Below are positions 1 through 5,151 of a stretch of DNA of 7,683 nt, in pieces. Numbering within the stretch: the stretch's first letter is position 1; the number at the start of each line of letters is the position of its first letter. A program made the translations under genes and the position numbers. Source of the DNA: 2-02-FULL-62-14 sp035632555 (GTDB taxonomy: Bacteria; Nitrospirota; Nitrospiria; Nitrospirales; Nitrospiraceae); assembly GCA_035632555.1 (NCBI GenBank), contig DASQGO010000015.1, forward strand, positions 1-7,683, in the 5' to 3' direction. Below the pieces are notes generated by a model. It saw only the letters and a program-made list of their open reading frames with translations. It was not told where the DNA came from and did no database searches.

Positions 1-736
1 CGGTCGGATTCGGCTCTTTTTTGCTGAGCAACAGCACCGGCCGGCGCAGTTTGTACCGCCCGTCTTTCACCGGCGTTTCCTCCGGCTCGACCTTGTCCAC
101 CTGCACCAGGCGAACGGCGACACCCGAGGCGACGGCTTCCAGGGCCGTGCCGAGGGACACGTAGGTGACGGCCGACAGGGGCGGCAGCGTGCCCACCACG
201 GTCTTGATGGCCTTGTCGTCGGCCTTGATCACCTGGGTGGATTCGGGGATCTGCCCGACAATGCCGAGCTGCTGTTCGAACGTGTCGCGAATGTTCCGGT
301 TCCTGGGGCGATCGATGAGCAGCACTTTCGTATCCGGCCCGCCGAACTCGGACCACAGTTTGATCTTGCCCGTGAACAACTGCGCCACCTGCTGTGTGGT
401 GAGCTCCTTGATATGGTTGGAGAGATTGACCATGATGGCGATACCGTCCCAGGCGATCTGCGACGATTGGAAGGCGGGATCCTCCTTGCCCGTCACGGCG
501 ATTTGCGCCTGATCGTTTTTCACCATATCAAGCGGCTTGAAATTTTCGTTCCACTGGATGTCCACGTAGGCGCGGGGGTTGGCTTTTTCAAAGGCCCGGG
601 CGAGTTTCTCGATCATGGCGGCTTCCGGGCCGTTCCCGGCAATGACGACATGCCCCGTGGCGTCTCCGGCGAAGAGCGGAGCCGCGTCGGCGAGCAGCAG
701 GCCTGTCCAGAGGAACACAAGCGCGAAGGCGTACAT
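1..736 (-). CDS. PstS-like periplasmic substrate-binding protein (partial, C-terminus off the left edge)
   Basis: The first 245 residues are visible. Residues 1-23 look like a signal peptide: a hydrophobic run ending in LFA before GD, a plausible signal peptidase I site. No lipobox Cys is seen, so a soluble periplasmic protein is likely. The body follows the PBP-like phosphate-binding fold (PF12849 type): a VVIAGNG strand-loop near residue 30, WDGIAIMVN at 96-104, and LTTQQVAQLFTGKIKLW at 112-128, close to the PstS consensus 'LT.eQl..IftGkI..W'. Normal PstS then has R-x3-SGT-R for phosphate; here residues 143-150 read RPRNRNIR, and the N-terminal loop is GNGPE rather than a Ser/Thr-rich phosphate loop. 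The ligand may therefore not be phosphate. The ATG lies one base past the stop of the zinc-ribbon gene; the only nearby purine run, GGAGG, is about 17 bases upstream, so translational coupling is likely. In-frame GTG codons a few residues upstream, inside that gene, are alternative starts. Fold confidence is good; function is open. Confidence 0.85.
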   Translation of the reverse strand, partial: MYAFALVFLWTGLLLADAAPLFAGDATGHVVIAGNGPEAAMIEKLARAFEKANPRAYVDIQWNENFKPLDMVKNDQAQIAVTGKEDPAFQSSQIAWDGIAIMVNLSNHIKELTTQQVAQLFTGKIKLWSEFGGPDTKVLLIDRPRNRNIRDTFEQQLGIVGQIPESTQVIKADDKAIKTVVGTLPPLSAVTYVSLGTALEAVASGVAVRLVQVDKVEPEETPVKDGRYKLRRPVLLLSKKEPNPT

Positions 737-737
737 G

Positions 738-1058
738 TCAGGTTGGGGTAGTGCCTCCGTCACCGGCGTCACCGACGATGTTGGTCGGGGTGGGCGTGGG
801 AGGCTTTGTCCGCTTTCCCAGGACCGGCGGCAGTTTTTTGAACTTGTGCATCCGTTCACCCAGCATGTCGTAGGCTTTGATTTCCTTGAACCCGGTCTTA
901 TGGGTGCCCACGACTTTCGAGGCGAAGGACGAGAGCAGCCGCACGGCCTTCTTGGCCTTGCAGTGAGGGCAGATGGTGTCCTCGGCGCGGGCGCTCATCG
1001 GCTGGACGATTTCAAAACCTTCGCCGCAGCCCTCGCACCGGTATTCGTACATCGGCAT
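738..1058 (-). CDS. FmdB/CxxC zinc-ribbon family protein
   Basis: A 106-residue protein opening with the hallmark MPMYEYRCEGCG of the FmdB putative regulatory family (CxxC_CXXC_SSSS domain). C8 and C11 pair with C30 and C33 to form one zinc ribbon in the first 35 residues. The LLSSFASKVVG segment after it corresponds to the Ser-containing stretch of the family. The last 25 residues are rich in Pro, Thr, Gly and Asp, look disordered, and lengthen the protein beyond the usual 70-90 residues. The ATG has GAGGA nine bases upstream and a TATAAT box about 30 bases upstream, which fixes the start. It is the first gene of a two-gene unit with the binding protein, one base apart. The family name comes from a supposed regulator of the formamidase operon; the cellular role is not established, and no substrate should be inferred. 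Confidence 0.9.
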   Translation of the reverse strand: MPMYEYRCEGCGEGFEIVQPMSARAEDTICPHCKAKKAVRLLSSFASKVVGTHKTGFKEIKAYDMLGERMHKFKKLPPVLGKRTKPPTPTPTNIVGDAGDGGTTPT

Positions 1059-1087
1059 CGGGGTCGGTCCTCACAACTCGTGTTCGA

Positions 1088-1093
1088 ATTATA
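1088..1093 (-). promoter_or_regulatory. Perfect -10 box (TATAAT) for the zinc-ribbon/binding-protein unit
   Basis: On the minus strand the six bases read TATAAT. The expected start of transcription is near 1081, leaving a leader of roughly 20 bases before the ATG at 1058. No good -35 is present at 16-18 bases: the best, GTCGCA at 18-base spacing, matches TTGACA at 3 of 6. There is no TGn extension. The -10 call is strong by sequence; the whole promoter is moderate and may need an activator. Confidence 0.5.
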
Positions 1094-1130
1094 GCCGATT
1101 TGACGGGCAGATGCGACAGTCCGGGGTGAT

Positions 1131-1150
1131 GCCGCGGTCTTGACCGTGGC
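1131..1150. repeat. 20-bp near-perfect palindrome covering the -35 box
   Basis: Arms GCCGCGGTC (1131-1139) and GACCGTGGC (1142-1150) flank TT; eight of nine positions are complementary, and the remaining pair would be G-U in RNA. The right arm contains most of the TTGACC -35 box of the rightward promoter, a typical place for a repressor operator. It could also be a short transcript-end hairpin, but no T-run follows. No DNA-binding regulator is encoded in the window to pair with it. Confidence 0.4.
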
Positions 1151-1169
1151 GCGGGCGGTCGAGTATCTT
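1140..1169 (+). promoter_or_regulatory. Sigma-70-type promoter for the 58-aa gene
   Basis: TTGACC at 1140-1145 and TATCTT at 1164-1169 are separated by 18 bases, matching the consensus at 5/6 and 4/6. Transcription would begin near 1176, about 38 bases before the ATG at 1214, which has its own GGAGGAG ribosome site. It faces away from the minus-strand TATAAT at 1093-1088, so the 155-bp gap is a divergent control region. Confidence 0.55.
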
Positions 1170-1213
1170 ACAGCGTCCGTCCACACATGAGACGGGTTTG
1201 GAGGAGAGCATCC

Positions 1214-1390
1214 ATGCCGTTGTTGATTCGTCGGTACAAGTTGACCAGTGGGATGATGCAGGAAGAGCGGATTGACGATCCGGACCGGATCGAGCGGTAT
1301 TTCAAGCTGTTCGAGAAGGACGACGTCAAGAAACTTGAGACCGGCGTCAAGGTCTTCATCGAAAAAGATGAGTGGCAGCTCCTGCCGTAA
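1214..1390 (+). CDS. Small conserved-looking protein of unknown function (58 aa)
   Basis: The ATG at 1214 is chosen over an upstream in-frame start at 1187 because GGAGGAG sits seven bases before it and a promoter ends about 45 bases upstream. The protein begins MPLLIRRYKLTSG, then has an acidic/basic stretch DDPDRIERYFKLFEKDD (21-37), probably helical, and a short strand-like GVKVFIEKDEW near the end. No Cys, no signal peptide and no membrane segment: a small, charged, cytoplasmic protein. I do not recognise the family. The good promoter and ribosome site, together with amphipathic composition, support real expression. Its nearest downstream neighbour is another small protein about 100 bases on, which may share its transcript. 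Confidence 0.7.
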   Translation: MPLLIRRYKLTSGMMQEERIDDPDRIERYFKLFEKDDVKKLETGVKVFIEKDEWQLLP

Positions 1391-1489
1391 GCTCTGTCGG
1401 GCAAGAAAAAGGGCACAAGCACACGGGGCAAACGTGGTACGATTCTGAGGGCTGCCGGCCCGGCGTAGTACCGTTTGCAGGGTTTCATC

Positions 1490-1693
1490 ATGGTCTATTG
1501 GCTGCACATCGCGCGTTCGAACGATCGGACGACGCTGCATCGCGAGCGATGCTCGGAGGTTCCGTCCAATTTCATCCGGACGGATTTCTGGGAGGGGGGC
1601 TGGTTCGACTATTCCGACAAGGAACGGGCCCTGGCGGCGATGGAGCAATCCGGGACGACCAGTCAGCAGATGTGTTCGCTCTGCAAGCCGTAA
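1490..1693 (+). CDS. 67-aa protein with H-x3-C and C-x2-C motifs, possible small zinc-binding protein
   Basis: The ATG at 1490 is preceded by AGGG seven bases upstream; an in-frame TTG at 1475 is the alternative and would add five residues. The protein has H17-x3-C21 near the N-terminus and C62-x2-C65 two residues before the end. In between are aromatic residues (W34, W38, F39, Y41) and a DKERALAAM segment (43-51). This order, paired ligands, then F/W-D-S-x-E-x-A, then CxxC, is reminiscent of the Ada-type Cys4 zinc-binding fold, with one Cys replaced by His and a longer middle. That comparison is mine by eye, not a search result. No membrane segment. It lies between the 58-aa gene (100 bp upstream) and the transporter (90 bp downstream). 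The coding call is fairly safe; the metal-binding call is an inference. Confidence 0.65.
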   Translation: MVYWLHIARSNDRTTLHRERCSEVPSNFIRTDFWEGGWFDYSDKERALAAMEQSGTTSQQMCSLCKP

Positions 1694-1706
1694 TGCATTG
1701 GAATGG

Positions 1707-1780
1707 GTGATGGTATATGGTTGATGCGGCACGAGCGCCACGGCCGGCATTGACCGTCAACCGGTAACCATTTCCATCAC
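1707..1780 (+). promoter_or_regulatory. Gap before the transporter with nested inverted repeats
   Basis: GTGATGG (1707-1713) is exactly complementary to CCATCAC (1774-1780), and inside this pair lies the palindrome TTGAC-C-GTCAA (1750-1760). The transporter ATG follows four bases after the right arm and has no visible Shine-Dalgarno sequence. The 5-1-5 palindrome has the size of a regulator half-site pair; the outer pair could fold the leader. I find no convincing -35/-10 pair here. Both could be chance in GC-rich DNA. Confidence 0.25.
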
Positions 1781-1783
1781 GCG

Positions 1784-2650
1784 ATGCCCCGCCTAGCCCT
1801 GATCCTGACCACGCTGATCTGGGGTGCGACCTTTCCCGCCACGAAAGCCGCGCTCGCGCAGATTCCCCCGTTCTCCTTCATGTGCCTGCGGTTCCTGATC
1901 GGCACGATCCTCGCTGTCGGCGTTTATCTTCTCATCGGCGGGAAGCTGCGGGCGGATCGCGATCTGCTGCGCATGAGTGGCATCGCCACGGTCTTTCTTT
2001 TTCTCGGCTATGTGACCCAGACGATTGGCCTGCAGACGACCACCGCGTCCAACTCGGCGTTCATCACCGTGCTCTATGTCATTTTCGTCCCGGTCTTTCT
2101 CCGCCGGTTTCAGGGACGCACGTGGTTTTCAGCCGCGCTGGCGCTGACGGGTCTCTGGTTCCTGGTCACGCCGTCGTTGGACATGAACGTCGGGGATCTC
2201 TGGACGCTGGCCTGCGCCGTGGCCTTCGCCGCGCACATCGCCTGCATGGAGGCCTTTTCGCGCCGGGGGGAAGCCGCGCTGTTTTTTCTCTGGCAGATGA
2301 TTCTTGTCACCCTGCTGCTCGGGCCGGCCATGCTGCTCGAAGGGCCGACCGCCGGGCAAATCGCGCCGACCGGAATTTTGCTGATCGGATTGGGCGTGAC
2401 CGGCGGGCTCGCCACCCTCGCCTTTGCCGTGCAGGTGTGGGTGCAACGGGTGCTGCCGGCGCAACAGGTGGCGCTGATCTTTTCTCTCGAGCCGGCCTTT
2501 GCCGCCTGGCTGTCCTGGTATTTTCTCGGCGAGCAGCTCAGTGCGCAGGGCTGGATCGGAAGCGCATTGATTCTGGCCGGAGTCGTCATCGGCGGGCTGG
2601 CGCCGCAGGAACCGGCGGCGCGTGTCGTGGAACCGTCTGCCGCGGCCTGA
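1784..2650 (+). CDS. EamA/DMT-superfamily inner-membrane transporter
   Basis: A 288-residue protein with about ten hydrophobic helices (roughly 4-18, 32-51, 67-83, 90-106, 114-130, 138-156, 166-186, 197-218, 228-247, 254-272), arranged as two EamA repeats (PF00892). First-repeat signatures are LIWGATFPATK (11-21), RFLIG (36-40) and GLQTTTASNSAFIT (82-95); second-repeat signatures are GDLWTLACAVAFA (137-149), SLEPAFAAWLSW (234-245) and GE at 249-250. Length and layout match the drug/metabolite transporter family, usually exporters of amino acids or metabolites. The substrate cannot be read from the sequence. The C-terminal 16 residues are Ala/Pro-rich and cytoplasmic. The start is the ATG giving the canonical short N-terminus before helix 1; no ribosome site is obvious. 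The unknown 155-aa gene starts four bases after the stop and is probably co-transcribed. Confidence 0.9.
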   Translation: MPRLALILTTLIWGATFPATKAALAQIPPFSFMCLRFLIGTILAVGVYLLIGGKLRADRDLLRMSGIATVFLFLGYVTQTIGLQTTTASNSAFITVLYVIFVPVFLRRFQGRTWFSAALALTGLWFLVTPSLDMNVGDLWTLACAVAFAAHIACMEAFSRRGEAALFFLWQMILVTLLLGPAMLLEGPTAGQIAPTGILLIGLGVTGGLATLAFAVQVWVQRVLPAQQVALIFSLEPAFAAWLSWYFLGEQLSAQGWIGSALILAGVVIGGLAPQEPAARVVEPSAAA

Positions 2651-2654
2651 TTGT

Positions 2655-3122
2655 ATGGCGCAGAAATTCGGGAACAGCCGCTGGGTCAAGGAAGGCTGGC
2701 TCGACAATCGAGTCGAAGGATGCGTCGTTGGGCGCATCACCTTCGCGGTGATCGGGGCCGTGGACCTCTATTTGAAAGGCAATTGTCGCGGCGAGATTGC
2801 CGGCAAAGCCATCCGCTTCAGCAATCCCAGGTTTGAAGACGAGGATCTCGCGGGTCATGTGATCGGCGACATGGAGAATCCGCAGGTCGGCGAGGTGAAC
2901 CTCATCTCGTTCGATCCGCACCCGAACCTCGCGCCGCACCCTTATATTGAGTGGTTCTCGGTCCGCAAGGACCATTATCGCATCGAACTGCAGCCGCAGG
3001 ATGCCAGCATTCTCCAGGACAGCGAAGCCAAAGAACTGGATCGTGACAGCCAGGTGCTCAGGGACAGGCTGAGTGCGCAGGCGCGTTCGACGCGGGATCG
3101 GTCGGATTCGGAGTGGGTCTGA
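2655..3122 (+). CDS. Conserved-looking cytoplasmic protein of unknown function (155 aa)
   Basis: The start is set at ATG 2655, four bases after the transporter stop. A GTG at 2622, inside the transporter gene, is in frame, has AGGA 11 bases upstream, and would add 11 residues. The protein has no signal peptide or membrane helix. Residues 8-115 alternate short polar and hydrophobic strands with many Gly turns (GRITFAVIGAVDLYLKGN at 26-43, a motif HPYIEWFSVRKDHYRIEL at 95-112), suggesting a mostly beta domain. Residues 118-155 are charged and probably helical, rich in Asp, Arg and Ser. C23 and C44 are isolated and do not form a metal motif. I do not recognise the family and assign no function. 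It lies at the end of the plus-strand block, converging on the chelatase gene. Confidence 0.7.
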   Translation: MAQKFGNSRWVKEGWLDNRVEGCVVGRITFAVIGAVDLYLKGNCRGEIAGKAIRFSNPRFEDEDLAGHVIGDMENPQVGEVNLISFDPHPNLAPHPYIEWFSVRKDHYRIELQPQDASILQDSEAKELDRDSQVLRDRLSAQARSTRDRSDSEWV

Positions 3123-3135
3123 GAACCGTCAGACC
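3116..3135. terminator. Bidirectional hairpin spanning two convergent stop codons
   Basis: GGTCTGA (3116-3122) and TCAGACC (3129-3135) are perfect complements around a six-base loop, GAACCG. The left arm ends with the TGA of the 155-aa gene, and the right arm begins with the complement of the chelatase TGA. Neither side has a T-run, so it is not a classical intrinsic terminator. It could protect both 3' ends or stall polymerase at the convergence point. Confidence 0.45.
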
Positions 3136-3641
3136 TGCTGACGCCGGAACTGCTTGAGATGCGCCGCCAGCATGGCGGCGACGAGTTGCTGGTCAAAGGG
3201 CCAGGCGTAGCGGATGGTGGCGTTCGGATAGGCGTGCTTCAGCTTGCCGACCGTTTCCGGAATTTCGATTTCGGCATGGGAGCCGCCGGCGGTGAACATG
3301 GACGAGACCACCGTGATATCCCACATGCCTTCCTCGATGAGTTCTTCGACGGCCTCCTCAAGCGTCGGCGCGCAGAATTCGTTGTAGGCGATGGCGAGCC
3401 GGTCCCTTTTTAGGAGAGGGCGTAACTGGGCGGCCAGAGATTCCAGTCCTTCCTTGTATGGATCGGTCTGCGGTGTCCTCGGCCAGCGGCGGATCTTTCG
3501 ATCCAGTTCCTGCTCTTCCAGCGACATCGGTCTGCCGGCCGCGCGCCGCTGTGCTTCCAGCTGCTTGAGCTTGCGGACGAGGTCGTGCGGACAATCTTTC
3601 GGCACCCCGCCATGCCCGACCAGCACGATGGCCCGCTTCAT
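3129..3641 (-). CDS. cbiX: CbiX/SirB-like class II tetrapyrrole chelatase
   Basis: A 170-residue cytoplasmic protein of the CbiX family, which inserts Co or Fe into sirohydrochlorin on the way to cobalamin or siroheme. It opens with the chelatase strand and loop AIVLVGHGG (4-12), giving metal-binding H10. The second half carries YNEFCAPTLEEAVEELIEEG (86-105), then VVSSMFTAGGSHAEIEIPE (111-129), which supplies H122 and the nearby acids E124, E126 and E129 expected at the metal site. The odd part is residues 14-62: a charged, helix-rich insert with a WPRTP-x-TDPY motif, absent from minimal CbiX proteins of about 120-145 residues. The start ATG overlaps the SDR stop in an ATGA (3641-3638), so the two are translationally coupled. 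A co-chelatase or a chelatase for another isobacteriochlorin is possible; family membership is strong, metal and substrate are not shown. Confidence 0.85.
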   Translation of the reverse strand: MKRAIVLVGHGGVPKDCPHDLVRKLKQLEAQRRAAGRPMSLEEQELDRKIRRWPRTPQTDPYKEGLESLAAQLRPLLKRDRLAIAYNEFCAPTLEEAVEELIEEGMWDITVVSSMFTAGGSHAEIEIPETVGKLKHAYPNATIRYAWPFDQQLVAAMLAAHLKQFRRQQV

Positions 3642-4426
3642 GTGTTCTGTTCCAATTCTTCCAACGCCTTGTACAAATCCGGATAGCGCAGAGTATAGCC
3701 CAGCTCGGCCAGCAGTTTCCGATTGCTGATCCGCTTGCCCGCCGTGGGGTCGGCCGGCAGCGGCTTGGCGGTGCCCCAGCGCGCGGCGGCGGTGTCCATG
3801 ATCTCGGACCAGCGTCGCGGCGTCCCGTCGCTCACATTATATATATCGCCCGGCGTGCCGTCTTCCAGGGACGTTAAGATGATCGCGGCCAGATCCTCGA
3901 CGTGGATCAGGTTGACGTAGCGATGGGAATATCCGACGCGTCCCTGGCGAATCCAGTCCAGTGGGTTTCGCCCGGGACCATAGATGCCGGCCACGCGCAG
4001 CAGGATCGCGCCGTAGCGCTCGCGCAGCAACTCCTCGCCGTGGACGCGGGCGATCGTGCGGTCAACCGGAGCGGTTTCCTCCACCGGTTCGCCGCGCACG
4101 GCCTGGGGCGAGCCGTCATAGGCGGAGGTGGCGCCCATGACGATCAGGCGCCGCAGGCGCGGGGCGACTTGTTCGCCGAACGCGCAGACCGTGTCCGGCG
4201 GTGAGGCCGGAAAGGTCCAGACTGCGTCGGCCTGCGCCGGGATCGCCTCCCAGGTGTCCGCACGATCGAGATCGAACAGCAGCCGCTGTTCGAGAGGAAT
4301 ACCCGTCAGATTCGTGTCCGGTGTGCGGCTGGCGGCGAAGACGATGCGGCCCTCGGCCCTGGCCTGCCGGAACAGCACGCGGCCCGTATAGCCGGTGCCG
4401 AGAATGACTAATGAGGGTGACGCCAT
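3638..4426 (-). CDS. Atypical NAD(P)-dependent SDR (epimerase/dehydratase-like)
   Basis: A 262-residue Rossmann protein. The N-terminal LVILGTGYTG (6-15) gives G10-x-G12-x2-G15 for dinucleotide binding, with ASR at 32-34 at the end of strand 2, where an Arg often selects NADP. LIVMGATSAYDG (94-105) is the Ser/Tyr active-site strand region, and LLRVAGIYGPGR (142-153) and VNLIHVEDLA (171-180) are extended-SDR landmarks. The usual catalytic Y-x3-K is absent: the matching stretch, RVHGEELL (127-134), has neither Tyr nor Lys. This places it with atypical SDRs of the YeeZ sort, whose substrates are mostly unknown. It starts 12 bases after the DUF523 stop and overlaps the chelatase by four bases, so it belongs to a three-gene operon. 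No strong ribosome site is visible at its ATG. Enzyme class is fairly sure; reaction unknown. Confidence 0.85.
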   Translation of the reverse strand: MASPSLVILGTGYTGRVLFRQARAEGRIVFAASRTPDTNLTGIPLEQRLLFDLDRADTWEAIPAQADAVWTFPASPPDTVCAFGEQVAPRLRRLIVMGATSAYDGSPQAVRGEPVEETAPVDRTIARVHGEELLRERYGAILLRVAGIYGPGRNPLDWIRQGRVGYSHRYVNLIHVEDLAAIILTSLEDGTPGDIYNVSDGTPRRWSEIMDTAAARWGTAKPLPADPTAGKRISNRKLLAELGYTLRYPDLYKALEELEQNT

Positions 4427-4438
4427 TGGATAACCCGG

Positions 4439-4969
4439 CTAGACGTGATTGCGCGAGTGGCAATAATCGGATGCTCGCTGCAAGAAGTTCTTCAAGATCT
4501 TCGGATCGTGCAGCCGGTCTTCGTCCTCGACGGGAATCAATGGAAAATGTTTCATGAAGGTCTGTGCAAAGAGGCCGACTCCGGCAGGCGCCTCGACTCC
4601 CTCCGCGCTCCGGAGAGGAACCCTTCCGATGCCGCAGCTCGGTGAGCGGGCCTTGAATACGTACCCGGAGAGATTCAACCGTTCAAGCTCGCGCAGGCGG
4701 CGCGCTGAGAACTGCTGCATGGCAGCTGTGCGATCCACGCCGGTCGTAATGGTCACGAGCCGCGGCGACGCGGCGGTGCCTTCCAGCCGCATCGGTTCGC
4801 GCGGGACGCCGAGTCCCGCTTCCACTTCGGGGCACACGGGTATCCATTCGACCTGCCGGCTGAGCGTATCGGCGAGCAAGGCATCCCGCTTGTGCCCGCC
4901 GTCGTAGCGGACGTGATCGCCAAGCAGGCATTGACTGATGCCGATGCGAATGCGTGAAGAAGCGGTCAT
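4439..4969 (-). CDS. DUF523 / TudS-like predicted Fe-S protein
   Basis: A 176-residue protein from ATG 4969. It shows the DUF523 hallmarks: SQCLLG (12-17) followed by RYDGGHK (21-27), PVCPE (44-48) and ARSPSCG (107-113). C14, C46 and C112 are the three Cys that in the characterised member TudS, a thiouracil desulfidase, hold a [4Fe-4S] cluster; E48 and S109 beside them are also typical. The GVGLFAQTF segment near residue 140 closes the domain. There is no DUF1722 extension. A 22-residue tail follows, including an isolated Cys. An in-frame TTG at 5038 would add 23 residues, but it would run through the hemE promoter and does not resemble the family start, so ATG 4969 is preferred, though no ribosome site is seen there. 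It leads the SDR-chelatase operon. Desulfidase activity is not shown; the family is broad. Confidence 0.85.
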   Translation of the reverse strand: MTASSRIRIGISQCLLGDHVRYDGGHKRDALLADTLSRQVEWIPVCPEVEAGLGVPREPMRLEGTAASPRLVTITTGVDRTAAMQQFSARRLRELERLNLSGYVFKARSPSCGIGRVPLRSAEGVEAPAGVGLFAQTFMKHFPLIPVEDEDRLHDPKILKNFLQRASDYCHSRNHV

Positions 4970-5025
4970 GGCGGGAGACTGCCGAAGGACACGCTGCCGT
5001 GTCAAGACGTGTACCGGCATGCCGG

Positions 5026-5054
5026 TGGATATTCGCAAGGAACCTCGCTAAAAT
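5026..5054 (+). promoter_or_regulatory. Sigma-70-type promoter for the hemE-hemH-hemY operon
   Basis: TGGATA (5026-5031, 4/6 to TTGACA) and TAAAAT (5049-5054, 5/6 to TATAAT) are 17 bases apart. Transcription would start near 5061, giving a leader of about 90 bases before hemE. That leader holds a direct repeat and a hairpin. The -35 box lies just upstream of the minus-strand operon, so the two operons share this divergent region. Confidence 0.5.
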
Positions 5055-5064
5055 GCGAATTCCT

Positions 5065-5092
5065 CGTGGAAAGACGCGTCCCCGTGGAAAGA
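5065..5092 (+). repeat. 10-bp direct repeat in the hemE leader
   Basis: CGTGGAAAGA occurs at 5065-5074 and again at 5083-5092, start-to-start 18 bases, with no mismatch. It lies immediately after the predicted transcription start and before the leader hairpin. Two copies less than two helical turns apart could form a tandem binding site for a regulator, or the repeat could act in the RNA leader. No known box is recognised. Confidence 0.5.
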
Positions 5093-5110
5093 AGCCTGTT
5101 TGGCAGGCTT
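5092..5110 (+). promoter_or_regulatory. Leader hairpin upstream of hemE
   Basis: AAGCCTG (5092-5098) and CAGGCTT (5104-5110) are exact complements around the loop TTTGG. On the plus strand it is followed by GGGGTGGGCGGG rather than T residues, so a simple terminator for hemE is unlikely. Read on the minus strand, the stem is followed by CTTTCC, a weak pyrimidine run. It shares two bases with the second copy of the direct repeat. Possible uses are RNA stability or leader control; neither is shown. Confidence 0.4.
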
Positions 5111-5151
5111 GGGGTGGGCGGGTGCAACGACGTCCGGGGTTGGGGGATGTG

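Noticed and set aside
1391..1489. Promoter or terminator between the 58-aa and 67-aa genes
   Set aside because: TACGAT at 1438-1443 is a fair -10 but has no -35 partner, and the GC-rich stretch near 1452-1464 gives a stem with an impossibly short loop.
995..1750. 251-codon minus-strand open frame across the two small genes
   Set aside because: It opposes three better-supported elements (zinc-ribbon start, 58-aa and 67-aa genes), has a low-complexity Arg/Thr/Pro-rich translation with no domain, and is typical of a GC-rich shadow frame.
2129..2740. Long minus-strand and +1 frames over the EamA transporter gene
   Set aside because: The transporter is secure, and these translations are Arg/Gly/Ala-rich without hydrophobic helices or motifs.
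4977..5005. Minus-strand TTGACA at 5005-5000 as promoter of the DUF523 operon
   Set aside because: The -35 is perfect, but at 17-18 bases downstream only GCAGTC or CAGTCT is found, a poor -10. A start of transcription there would fall at or past the chosen ATG. The operon's promoter remains unidentified.
4954..5151. 66-residue N-terminal extension of hemE
   Set aside because: It would cross the predicted promoter, the direct repeats and the hairpin, and the family starts close to the MNDRFLKAC segment. The extension is basic and low in family likeness.
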